This document shows, piece after piece, positions 1-5,875 of a DNA stretch of 6,923 nt (positions are counted from its first letter, which is position 1; every line of letters begins with the position of its first letter). Source of the stretch: Methanomassiliicoccaceae archaeon UBA537 (GTDB lineage: Archaea; Thermoplasmatota; Thermoplasmata; Methanomassiliicoccales; Methanomethylophilaceae); NCBI GenBank assembly GCA_002504495.1, contig DATC01000050.1, forward strand, positions 6,973-13,895. The letters are read 5' to 3'. The notes under the pieces are model-generated. The model was not told where the DNA came from. It ran no database searches and saw nothing but the letters and a program-made list of their open reading frames with translations. Made by a program: the position numbers and the translations under genes.

Positions 1-1161
1 GACAGGGAGCTGGACAAGCTGTCCGGTGGAGAACTGCAGAGGGTCGCCATGGCCGCGGCGATGATGAAGGAGGCCGACGTGTACTTCTTCGACGAGCCTA
101 CATCCTACCTGGATATCTATCAAAGGGTCAAGATGGCCCGCCTCATCAAGGAGCTCAGCGCCGAGAAGCAGGTCGTCGTTATCGAGCACGACCTGGCGAT
201 CCTCGACTTCCTCGCCGACAACGTCCATGTGGTCTACGGTTCCGAAGGGGCGTACGGAGTGTTCACCCTCGCGAGACAGGTCAGGACGGCCATCAACGTC
301 TATCTCGACGGGTACCTGCCCGAGGAGAACATCAGATTCAGGGAGAGGCCCATCGAGTTCGCCGCCTCCCCTCCCAGAGGGAACTGGCAGACCGCGAACC
401 TGATCTCGTTCAAACAGCTGAAGAAGGATTTCGGAGAGTTCGAACTGGACATCACCGGCGGAGCCGTCAAGATCGGCGAATCCGTGGGGATTGTGGGTCC
501 TAACGCCACAGGAAAGACCACCTTCGTGAAGATCCTCGCCGGCGCGATCAAACCCGACGAGGGGGAGCTGGACAACCAGGTCAAGGTGGCTTACAAGCCC
601 CAGTACATATCCGGCGACTTCGACGGCACCGTGGCCGACCTCCTCTACACGAAAGGGTACGAGAAGATCATGTCCAGCTTCTTCACCGGAGAGGTCATCG
701 AACCCCTGTCCGTCAAGTACCTGATGGACAAGAAGGTCTCCAAGCTTTCCGGAGGAGAGCTGCAGAGGGTGGCCATAGCCCTGTGCCTCGCCACCGATGC
801 GGACATCTATCTTTTCGATGAGCCCTCCGCCTATCTGGATTCGAACCAGAGGATGCAGGCGGCCAAGACGATCAGGCGCAACATGGAGAAGTCCGGGCGC
901 AGCGCGATGGTCGTCGACCACGACATCTACTTCCTCGACATGGTGTCCGATTCCATGATGGTCTTCGGCGGAGAACCGGGGCATCACGGAATCGGAGAAG
1001 GACCGTTCGACATGAGAGACGGCATGAACAAGTTCCTGGCGGCGGTCGACATCACCTTCAGAAGGGACGCCGACACCCACAGGCCCAGGATCAACAAGCC
1101 CGAGTCCAGGCTGGACCGCGAGCAGAAGTCCAAAGGCGAAAACTACTACGCCTCGAACTGA
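1..1161 (+). CDS. abce1: ABCE1/RLI ribosome-recycling ATPase, 5'-truncated by the window edge
   Basis: This soluble twin-ATPase splits ribosomes into subunits after termination. The reading frame is open from base 1, so the N-terminal Fe-S domain and the first P-loop lie upstream; 386 residues are visible of a family length near 590. Numbering from the first visible residue, NBD1 shows the signature LSGGELQR (7-14), Walker B FFDEPTSYLD (29-38) and switch His63. The hinge follows, with the ABCE1-typical GAYGV and LDGYLPEENIRFR segments. NBD2 has a P-loop GPNATGKTT (166-174), signature LSGGELQR (249-256), Walker B Asp273-Glu274 and His307. The C-terminal tail (TFRRD, INKPESRLD, EQKSKGENYY) is the conserved end of archaeal ABCE1, which separates it from other twin ABC proteins. 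The NBD2 P-loop has Ala where the family normally has the third Gly. The gene ends at TGA 1159-1161 and is followed by a hairpin, so it appears to be transcribed separately from what follows. Confidence 0.95.
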   Translation, partial: DRELDKLSGGELQRVAMAAAMMKEADVYFFDEPTSYLDIYQRVKMARLIKELSAEKQVVVIEHDLAILDFLADNVHVVYGSEGAYGVFTLARQVRTAINVYLDGYLPEENIRFRERPIEFAASPPRGNWQTANLISFKQLKKDFGEFELDITGGAVKIGESVGIVGPNATGKTTFVKILAGAIKPDEGELDNQVKVAYKPQYISGDFDGTVADLLYTKGYEKIMSSFFTGEVIEPLSVKYLMDKKVSKLSGGELQRVAIALCLATDADIYLFDEPSAYLDSNQRMQAAKTIRRNMEKSGRSAMVVDHDIYFLDMVSDSMMVFGGEPGHHGIGEGPFDMRDGMNKFLAAVDITFRRDADTHRPRINKPESRLDREQKSKGENYYASN

Positions 1162-1164
1162 AAC

Positions 1165-1212
1165 GGGTTCCGGGGATGATCCCCGACCCTTCCCCCTCCC
1201 ATTCTGTTCTTT
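1165..1212 (+). terminator. Candidate terminator after ABCE1
   Basis: Starting 3 bases after the ABCE1 stop, cgggga (1171-1176) pairs with tccccg (1180-1185) across a tga loop. An outer gggt (1165-1168) pairs with accc (1186-1189), leaving a 2-base bulge on the left side. A pyrimidine-rich stretch ending in ttctgttcttt (1202-1212) follows. Archaeal termination depends mainly on the T-rich run, and the hairpin may only stabilise the 3' end, so the exact end point is uncertain. Confidence 0.55.
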
Positions 1213-1221
1213 ATATACCGT

Positions 1222-1272
1222 GACGTTCGCGCGCTTCCACAATACTATATAAGGGTATCCCATCCGAACGTC
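1222..1272. promoter_or_regulatory. 8-bp inverted repeat flanking the TATA box (candidate operator)
   Basis: GACGTTCG at 1222-1229 is repeated perfectly in inverted orientation as CGAACGTC at 1265-1272. The midpoint falls at 1247, inside the TATA box at 1246-1253. Arm centres are 43 bp apart, about four helical turns, so both arms would face the same side of the DNA. This arrangement is compatible with a dimeric regulator controlling promoter access. A match this long has a modest but real chance of arising at random in a region of this size, and no regulator is known from the window. Confidence 0.35.
1246..1253 (+). promoter_or_regulatory. TATA box of the amino-acid transporter operon
   Basis: TATATAAG lies about 31 bases before the ATG at 1281. 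With the usual archaeal spacing of about 25 bases from TATA box to start site, transcription would begin only a few bases before the ATG, giving a very short leader. This fits the absence of a good Shine-Dalgarno site; only a weak aggt at 1274-1277 is present. A second TATA-like sequence, tttatata (1210-1217), could drive a longer leader but is less well placed. Confidence 0.6.
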
Positions 1273-1280
1273 CAGGTATC

Positions 1281-4163
1281 ATGAACAAGAAGGTATTGGC
1301 CGTCGCCATGGCGACGGTATTCCTGATGTCCGTCGCCATCGGCATCGTTCCGTACGGGAGCGATTCCGAAGCGGGTTCCGGTACCCTCGTGGTGGAGACG
1401 AGCCCCGACTTCGCCCCCTACGACTACTACTACGGAACCCAATTCGCGGGCATCGACATGGACATCCTGCGCGCGATCGCCAAGGATACGGGATTCAACA
1501 TCGAATTCCGTCAGAACAGCTTCGATTCCATCCTCCTGTCCGTCGCCTCCGGCAAGTGCGACTTCGGCGCCTCCGGATTCACGATAAACGATGAGAGGAG
1601 GCAGAACGTCGACTTCACGGACTCCTACTCCGTGATAAAGCAGGTCGTCGTCACCCAGAAGGGCAACAGCTCCATCACATCGGAGAAGGACCTGCACGGC
1701 AAGAGGATAGCCGCCCAGACCGGGACCTCCGGATACGACTACGCCGAGAAGATCGACGGCGCCATCATGGTCCCCCAGAAGGGCTACCCGGAGATCGTCC
1801 TCGACCTCCTCAACAACAAGGCCGACTGCGAGATCGTGGACGATGCCGTCGCGGCCGCACAGGTGGCCGCCCATCCGAACGAGCTGAAGGTCCTCGACAT
1901 CCTGGATGCCGAGCCCGAGTACTACGGATTCGCGTTCAAGAAGGGAAGCCCCATCTTCAACGAGATCAACGAATCCCTGAAGAGGCTCAAGGCCGACGGT
2001 ACCGTGGACATGATCCTCGAATACTACGCCGACCACGGCTACAGCCCCGACACCCCGCCGTACCCCTTCGACAAGAAGACCCTGGTCGTCGAGACCAGCC
2101 CCGACTTCGCTCCGTACGAATATCTCTACGGGACCGAGTACGCCGGGATCGACATGGACATCGTCCGCGCCATAGGGAAGGATCTCGGCTACAACATGGT
2201 GTTCAAGCAGAACAACTTCGATTCCATCATACTCTCCGTCGCACAGGGCAAGAGCGACTTCGGAGCATCCGGATTCACGTACAGCGACGAAAGGGCCGCG
2301 ACGGTCAACTTCTCCAAGTTCTATTCCGAGATCAAGCAGGTCGTCGTCGCCAAGGCGGGCCTGGACATCACGTCCGAGGCCGACATCCGCGACAAGCGCA
2401 TCTCGGTCCAGACCGGGACATCCGGCGCAGACTATGCCGAGACGCTGTCCAACGACGTCGTCCATCAGAAGACGTACAACGAGATCGTCCTGGACCTTAT
2501 AACGGGGAAAACATACTGCGAGGTCGTCGACAGGCCCGTCGCCGAAGCGCAGGTCTCGGCTCATCCGGAGCTGCAGGTGTACGACGTGCTGGACATCGAC
2601 ATAGAGCACTACGGATTCATCTTCAGCAAGGAGAACACCGAGCTGCTCAACGAGATCAACGGATCCCTCGAGAGGCTGCAGAAGAACGGGACCATAGACA
2701 GCATACTGCAGTACTATGCGGACAACTCCTATCGCCTCGATACGCCGTCCTACTACAACCAGGAGAAGACGCTCTTCGTCCTGACATCGGACGACGCCCC
2801 GTACGGATACTCCCAGAACGGGAACAGATACGCCGGAATGGATGTCGACATCGTCAACGCCGTAGGAAAGGAGATGGGATACAAGGTCCGCTTCATCTCG
2901 ACACCGATGGCCGATATCGTCGGCAAGGTGCAGAACAACGGAACCTACATCGGCATTTCCGGACTCTCGATCAATGATGCCGATGCATCCATGGTGGACT
3001 TCACAGGCAGCATCTCCTACGGAGCCGACCTCAAGCCCGTGATCGTTTCCACGAAGGGCGGCCAAGGATTCACCGATCTGAACGGGAAAACGATTGCCGT
3101 CGTCTCGGGAACCTATTTCGCAGAGTACCTCCAATCCAAGGGAGCCGTCGTCGAGAGCTACGACAACTACATCCTCGCCTGCGCGGCGGTCGGAGAAGGC
3201 ACGGCCGACGGAGTCATGACGGATGCGCTCACGGCCAAATCCCTCCTGTTCGAGCACGATACGTTCGCCGTGTACGACGACCTCGCCGACGCCGTCGCAC
3301 CTTCGTACGGATATGTCTTCAACAAGGACTCGGAGGACCTGAAGAAGGCCTTCGAGGAGGCGTACAGCAAGCTGAAGGCGAACGGAACGATATCGTCCAT
3401 CACCAGCTACTACGCTCAGAACAGCTACAACCCCGACACGAGCTCCATGTACGAGGAGTCCGAGGACCAGTCCTTCTTCGAGAGCCTCTGGAGCAAGTTC
3501 AAGAAGGACTTCCTGGACAACGACAGGTACGAGTACATCTTCACCGGACTCGGCAACACCCTGAAGATCGCGGTCCTCGCCCTGATCATCGGTCTGGCGA
3601 TCGGTGTGGTCGTCGCCGCCGTCATGAGCATGCACGCCGTGACCGGAAAGCTCCGCATCCCGCACGCGCTGTGCAGACTGTACGTCACCGTGGTCCGCGG
3701 AACGCCTGCGATGGTCCAGCTGCTGCTGATCTACTACGTGGTCTTCGCCTCGGTGAACCTCAACCAGATCCTGATAGCGTCCGTGGCGTTCGGTATCAAC
3801 TCCGGTGCGTACGTGGCCGAGATCGTCCGTTCCGGAATCAATGCGGTCCCCAAGGGCCAGATGGAAGCTGCGAGATGCCTAGGACTGAGCACCCGCCAGT
3901 CGATGACCGAGGTCATCGTGCCCCAGGCCATCAGGAACATCCTGCCTGCGCTCGGAAACGAAGGCATATCCCTGATCAAGGAGACGTCCATCGCGGGATT
4001 CATCGGAGTCATGGATCTCACCAGGGCCGCCGACATCATCAGAGGACAGACCTACGACGCGCTCCTGCCGCTGCTCGTGGTCGCCGCGATCTATCTCGCG
4101 ATCGTCCTGATACTGCAATACCTCGTCGGAAGACTGGAGAGGAGGCTGAACAATGCCTACTGA
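1281..4163 (+). CDS. Amino-acid ABC transporter: three tandem solute-binding domains fused to HisM-type permease
   Basis: This is the membrane and receptor subunit of a polar-amino-acid importer. Residues 1-31 form a signal peptide or anchor (hydrophobic 5-24) with no lipobox cysteine. Three family-3 solute-binding domains follow at about 35-263, 267-494 and 497-720. A charged linker (721-750) leads to a permease domain (751-960) with GLGNTL, RGTPAMVQ (807-814), and the ATPase-contacting EAA loop EAARCLGLS (862-870) with its conserved Pro881. Known HisM permeases start outside the membrane and cross it five times, so all three receptors would face outward. Domains 1 and 2 keep the carboxylate-binding arginine (Arg106, Arg338), TGTSG (147-151, 378-382) and the amine-binding aspartate (Asp187, Asp417). 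Domain 3 has Asp568 in place of the arginine and SGTYF in place of TGTSG, but keeps Asp648. Lactococcal-type GlnP is the known relative, with two receptor domains. The substrate cannot be read from sequence. The gene overlaps the ATPase gene by 11 bases. Confidence 0.93.
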   Translation: MNKKVLAVAMATVFLMSVAIGIVPYGSDSEAGSGTLVVETSPDFAPYDYYYGTQFAGIDMDILRAIAKDTGFNIEFRQNSFDSILLSVASGKCDFGASGFTINDERRQNVDFTDSYSVIKQVVVTQKGNSSITSEKDLHGKRIAAQTGTSGYDYAEKIDGAIMVPQKGYPEIVLDLLNNKADCEIVDDAVAAAQVAAHPNELKVLDILDAEPEYYGFAFKKGSPIFNEINESLKRLKADGTVDMILEYYADHGYSPDTPPYPFDKKTLVVETSPDFAPYEYLYGTEYAGIDMDIVRAIGKDLGYNMVFKQNNFDSIILSVAQGKSDFGASGFTYSDERAATVNFSKFYSEIKQVVVAKAGLDITSEADIRDKRISVQTGTSGADYAETLSNDVVHQKTYNEIVLDLITGKTYCEVVDRPVAEAQVSAHPELQVYDVLDIDIEHYGFIFSKENTELLNEINGSLERLQKNGTIDSILQYYADNSYRLDTPSYYNQEKTLFVLTSDDAPYGYSQNGNRYAGMDVDIVNAVGKEMGYKVRFISTPMADIVGKVQNNGTYIGISGLSINDADASMVDFTGSISYGADLKPVIVSTKGGQGFTDLNGKTIAVVSGTYFAEYLQSKGAVVESYDNYILACAAVGEGTADGVMTDALTAKSLLFEHDTFAVYDDLADAVAPSYGYVFNKDSEDLKKAFEEAYSKLKANGTISSITSYYAQNSYNPDTSSMYEESEDQSFFESLWSKFKKDFLDNDRYEYIFTGLGNTLKIAVLALIIGLAIGVVVAAVMSMHAVTGKLRIPHALCRLYVTVVRGTPAMVQLLLIYYVVFASVNLNQILIASVAFGINSGAYVAEIVRSGINAVPKGQMEAARCLGLSTRQSMTEVIVPQAIRNILPALGNEGISLIKETSIAGFIGVMDLTRAADIIRGQTYDALLPLLVVAAIYLAIVLILQYLVGRLERRLNNAY
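1383..3440 (+). repeat. Three in-frame tandem copies of the solute-binding domain coding unit
   Basis: Units start at about 1383, 2079 and 2769, each near 690-696 bases and each beginning with codons for TLVVETS or TLFVLTS and ending near an SYxxDT segment. By hand alignment of the first 72 residues, units 1 and 2 agree at 55 positions, while unit 3 is far more divergent. The simplest history is an older duplication giving unit 3 and an ancestor of 1 and 2, followed by a later duplication. Third-codon positions differ widely between units 1 and 2, so the later event is not very recent. Confidence 0.85.
4141..4145 (+). promoter_or_regulatory. Shine-Dalgarno site of the ATPase gene
   Basis: GGAGG, within the purine run gagaggagg (4137-4145), lies 7 bases before the ATG at 4153, inside the end of the permease coding sequence. 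It fixes the ATPase start and indicates translational coupling. Confidence 0.8.
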
Positions 4164-4896
4164 CAAAGACGTTCTGATAGAAGTGGAGCACCTCGCCAAG
4201 TCCTTCGGGGACAACGAGGTGCTGAAGGACATCAGCCTGACCGTCCGCAAGGGAGAGGTCATCTCCATCCTCGGACCGTCGGGCTGCGGGAAATCCACCT
4301 TCATAAGGACCCTCGTGGGACTGGAGAAGGCGGACGGCGGGGAGATACACCTCGACGGGGAGAACATACTCGCGCCCGGAGTGGACATCAACCGCGTCCG
4401 CCAGAGGATCGGGATGGTGTTCCAGAGCTTCAACCTCTTCCCTCACATGACGGTGAAGCAGAACATCATGCTCGCACCCGTCAAGCTGGGCCTGATGACC
4501 GAGGCGGAAGCCTCCGCCAAGGCTGACGAGCTCCTCGCGAGGATCGGGCTCTCCGACAAAGCCGATCAGCACCCCTCGAGGCTCTCGGGCGGACAGCAGC
4601 AGCGCATAGCCATCATCAGGGCACTCGCGATGAACCCAGAGGTCATGCTCTTCGACGAGCCTACCTCCGCCCTGGACCCCGAGATGGTGGGAGAGGTCCT
4701 CAGCCTCATCCGCACGCTGGCCGACAGCGGCATGACGATGCTCATCGTCACCCATGAGATGGGATTCGCCAAGGAGGTCTCCGACAGGGTCCTCTTCTTC
4801 GACGGCGGATACATCGTCGAGGAGGCCGCCCCGGAGGAGTTCTTCGGCAACCCGAAGAACGAGCGCCTCAAGGAGTTCCTTTCGAAGGTCCTCTGA
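4153..4896 (+). CDS. glnQ: Amino-acid ABC transporter ATP-binding subunit (GlnQ/HisP type)
   Basis: This cytoplasmic ATPase drives the importer encoded just upstream. It is full length for the family at 247 residues. Visible motifs are Walker A GPSGCGKST (41-49), Q-loop MVFQSFNLFPHMTV (Gln91), signature LSGGQQQRIAIIRAL (144-158), Walker B VMLFDEP (164-170), D-loop SALD (172-175) and switch His201 in VTHEMGFA. The FNLFPHMTV segment, the DPEMVGEVL stretch and the length are typical of the polar-amino-acid subfamily. The start is fixed by GGAGG at 4141-4145. The gene begins inside the last 11 bases of the permease gene, so the two are cotranscribed and probably made in fixed ratio; the working complex would be two fusion chains and two ATPases. 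The symbol is a family-level name, since glutamine specificity is not shown. All catalytic motifs are intact. Confidence 0.93.
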   Translation: MPTDKDVLIEVEHLAKSFGDNEVLKDISLTVRKGEVISILGPSGCGKSTFIRTLVGLEKADGGEIHLDGENILAPGVDINRVRQRIGMVFQSFNLFPHMTVKQNIMLAPVKLGLMTEAEASAKADELLARIGLSDKADQHPSRLSGGQQQRIAIIRALAMNPEVMLFDEPTSALDPEMVGEVLSLIRTLADSGMTMLIVTHEMGFAKEVSDRVLFFDGGYIVEEAAPEEFFGNPKNERLKEFLSKVL

Positions 4897-4912
4897 AGAC
4901 CTTCCATAAACG

Positions 4913-4950
4913 CCGCCGGCCTTCAGGCCGACGGTTCCTTCCTCCTGCTT
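4913..4950 (+). terminator. Candidate terminator after the ATPase gene
   Basis: Starting 17 bases after the TGA at 4894-4896, ccgccggcc (4913-4921) pairs with ggccgacgg (4926-4934) across a ttca loop, with one C-A mismatch inside the stem. A pyrimidine-rich, T-containing tract (ttccttcctcctgctt, 4935-4950) follows. This would separate the transporter operon from the cfb genes. Confidence 0.55.
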
Positions 4951-4980
4951 GTGAAGACATAAGAGAATCGCAAGCAGGAG
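4942..4980. repeat. 10-bp perfect inverted repeat upstream of cfbC
   Basis: CTCCTGCTTG (4942-4951) is matched exactly by CAAGCAGGAG (4971-4980). Further pairing of tga (4952-4954) with tcg (4968-4970), counting one T-G wobble, gives a 13-bp stem with a 13-base loop (4955-4967). It follows the GC hairpin at 4913-4934 and ends about 27 bases before the cfbC TATA-like sequence. It could be a second 3'-end structure of the transporter mRNA, a target for a regulator of the cfb genes, or a small RNA hairpin. The sequence alone does not choose between these. Confidence 0.6.
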
Positions 4981-5006
4981 CATTGCGTGTTACTGGAACC
5001 CTTAAC

Positions 5007-5024
5007 TTTTATTACCGATATCGG
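5007..5024 (+). promoter_or_regulatory. cfbC: cfbC promoter: TATA-like box followed by a palindrome
   Basis: TTTTATTA (5007-5014) is centred about 26 bases before the cfbC ATG at 5036, which would place the transcript start at or next to the ATG and give a leaderless mRNA. No Shine-Dalgarno site is present before this ATG, in agreement. The perfect 10-bp palindrome CCGATATCGG (5015-5024) directly abuts the TATA box on its downstream side, where a bound repressor could block initiation. The operator role is inference. Confidence 0.5.
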
Positions 5025-5035
5025 CATCCGGTTGC

Positions 5036-5845
5036 ATGCGCAGGATCGCCATCTACGGCAAGGGCGGAATAGGGAAATCCACCACTTCGGCCAACATCAC
5101 CGACGCCCTGTCGGAGAAGGGACTCCGGGTCCTGCAGATAGGCTGCGATCCGAAGGCCGACTCCACCAGGCTTCTGACCAACGGCAAACCCCCCGTTCCT
5201 GTTCTCCAGATGATGCGCGAGCATTCGGAGCTGGAGCTCTCGGACATCGTGGCCGAGGGCTCCCACGGATGCCTGTGCGTCGAATGCGGGGGCCCGCGTC
5301 CCGGACAGGGCTGCGCCGGCCGCGGGATAATAGCGGCGTTCGACGAACTGGAGAGGCTGGATGCGATCTCGGAATTCGATCCGGACGTCGTCCTGTACGA
5401 TGTCCTCGGAGACGTCGTGTGCGGAGGATTCGCGATGCCTATAAGGAACGGATACGCCAGAGACGTGTTCGTGGTGACGTCCGGAGAGATGATGTCCCTC
5501 TATGCCGCGAGCAACATCGCGCAGGCGGTGGCGGATTTCGAGCAGGACGGATACGCCCGCTTCGGAGGACTCATACAGAATTCCAGGAACGTCGAGGGCG
5601 AGGACGCTCTCGTCGACAGGGCGGCGGAGGAGATCGGAAGCCGCGTCCTGTACCGCCTGCCCCGCAGCCCGGAAGTGCAGAGATGCGAAGGAAGCGGCAC
5701 CACCGTCGTCTCCGGAGCCCCGGAATCGGATATGGCCCGGAGATACAGGGAGCTTGCCGCGCTCCTTCTGGAGAGCTCCGAGGACACGTCCGGAGGACTC
5801 AGACTCGGGGATGCCGACCGCAACGGATTCGACTGCTGCAGATGA
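5036..5845 (+). CDS. cfbC: CfbC, NifH-like reductase component of Ni-sirohydrochlorin a,c-diamide reductive cyclase
   Basis: In the F430 pathway, CfbC uses ATP hydrolysis and a shared [4Fe-4S] cluster to pass electrons to its NifD-like partner CfbD, which reduces and cyclises Ni-sirohydrochlorin a,c-diamide to seco-F430. The 269-residue protein shows the P-loop GKGGIGKST (8-16), switch I GCDPKADST (36-44), the first cluster cysteine in QGCAGRG (Cys93) and the second in DVLGDVVCGGFAMPIR (Cys129). It starts with IAIYGKGG directly after Met-Arg-Arg, as NifH-family proteins do. Nitrogenase NifH is the main alternative, but the next genes are a sirohydrochlorin chelatase and an F430 synthetase-like gene, and no nifI, nifD or nifK is seen. 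Oddities: an unusual LCVECGGP segment adds Cys84 where NifH relatives have Ala, close to Cys79 and Cys81, and the C-terminus ends in DCCR. It leads the cfb operon; cfbA follows after 30 bases. Confidence 0.9.
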   Translation: MRRIAIYGKGGIGKSTTSANITDALSEKGLRVLQIGCDPKADSTRLLTNGKPPVPVLQMMREHSELELSDIVAEGSHGCLCVECGGPRPGQGCAGRGIIAAFDELERLDAISEFDPDVVLYDVLGDVVCGGFAMPIRNGYARDVFVVTSGEMMSLYAASNIAQAVADFEQDGYARFGGLIQNSRNVEGEDALVDRAAEEIGSRVLYRLPRSPEVQRCEGSGTTVVSGAPESDMARRYRELAALLLESSEDTSGGLRLGDADRNGFDCCR

Positions 5846-5861
5846 TAGAAACCGATTCGAC

Positions 5862-5866
5862 AGGAG
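5862..5866 (+). promoter_or_regulatory. cfbA: Shine-Dalgarno site of cfbA
   Basis: AGGAG lies 9 bases before the ATG at 5876 but touches the alternative ATG at 5867, which makes that upstream ATG an unlikely start. Confidence 0.65.
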
Positions 5867-5875
5867 ATGTCTAGG

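Noticed and set aside
1210..1217. A second TATA box, tttatata, as the main transporter promoter
   Set aside because: It is possible, but it would give a leader of about 40 bases without a Shine-Dalgarno site; the box at 1246-1253 is better spaced to the ATG.
1245..3665. An 806-codon open frame on the minus strand, opposite the transporter fusion
   Set aside because: It is a mirror of the GC-rich codon pattern of the + strand gene. The translation is a low-complexity mix rich in Val, Asp, Gly and Leu with no recognisable domain, while the opposite strand encodes a complete, motif-bearing protein.
4039..4983. A 314-codon minus-strand frame over the ATPase gene
   Set aside because: It lies opposite a fully conserved ABC ATPase, and its product shows no motifs and an Arg/Glu/Leu-rich shadow composition.
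4897..5035. A small protein gene in the gap between the ATPase and cfbC
   Set aside because: No short frame with a start, ribosome site and stop fits inside the gap; the region is dominated by hairpins and a promoter.
5036..5845. Nitrogenase iron protein NifH
   Set aside because: The core motifs are shared, but the neighbours are F430 genes and no nitrogenase structural or regulatory gene is visible; the protein also ends slightly short of typical NifH.
4987..5874. A 295-codon + strand frame overlapping cfbC in another frame
   Set aside because: Its product is extremely Arg/Gly-rich, typical of a frame-shifted reading of GC-rich coding DNA; cfbC occupies the same bases with intact NifH motifs.
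5867..5875. Upstream ATG as the start of cfbA
   Set aside because: The AGGAG site ends directly at this ATG, leaving no spacer; the ATG at 5876 has a 9-base spacer and places the first motif at the family position.
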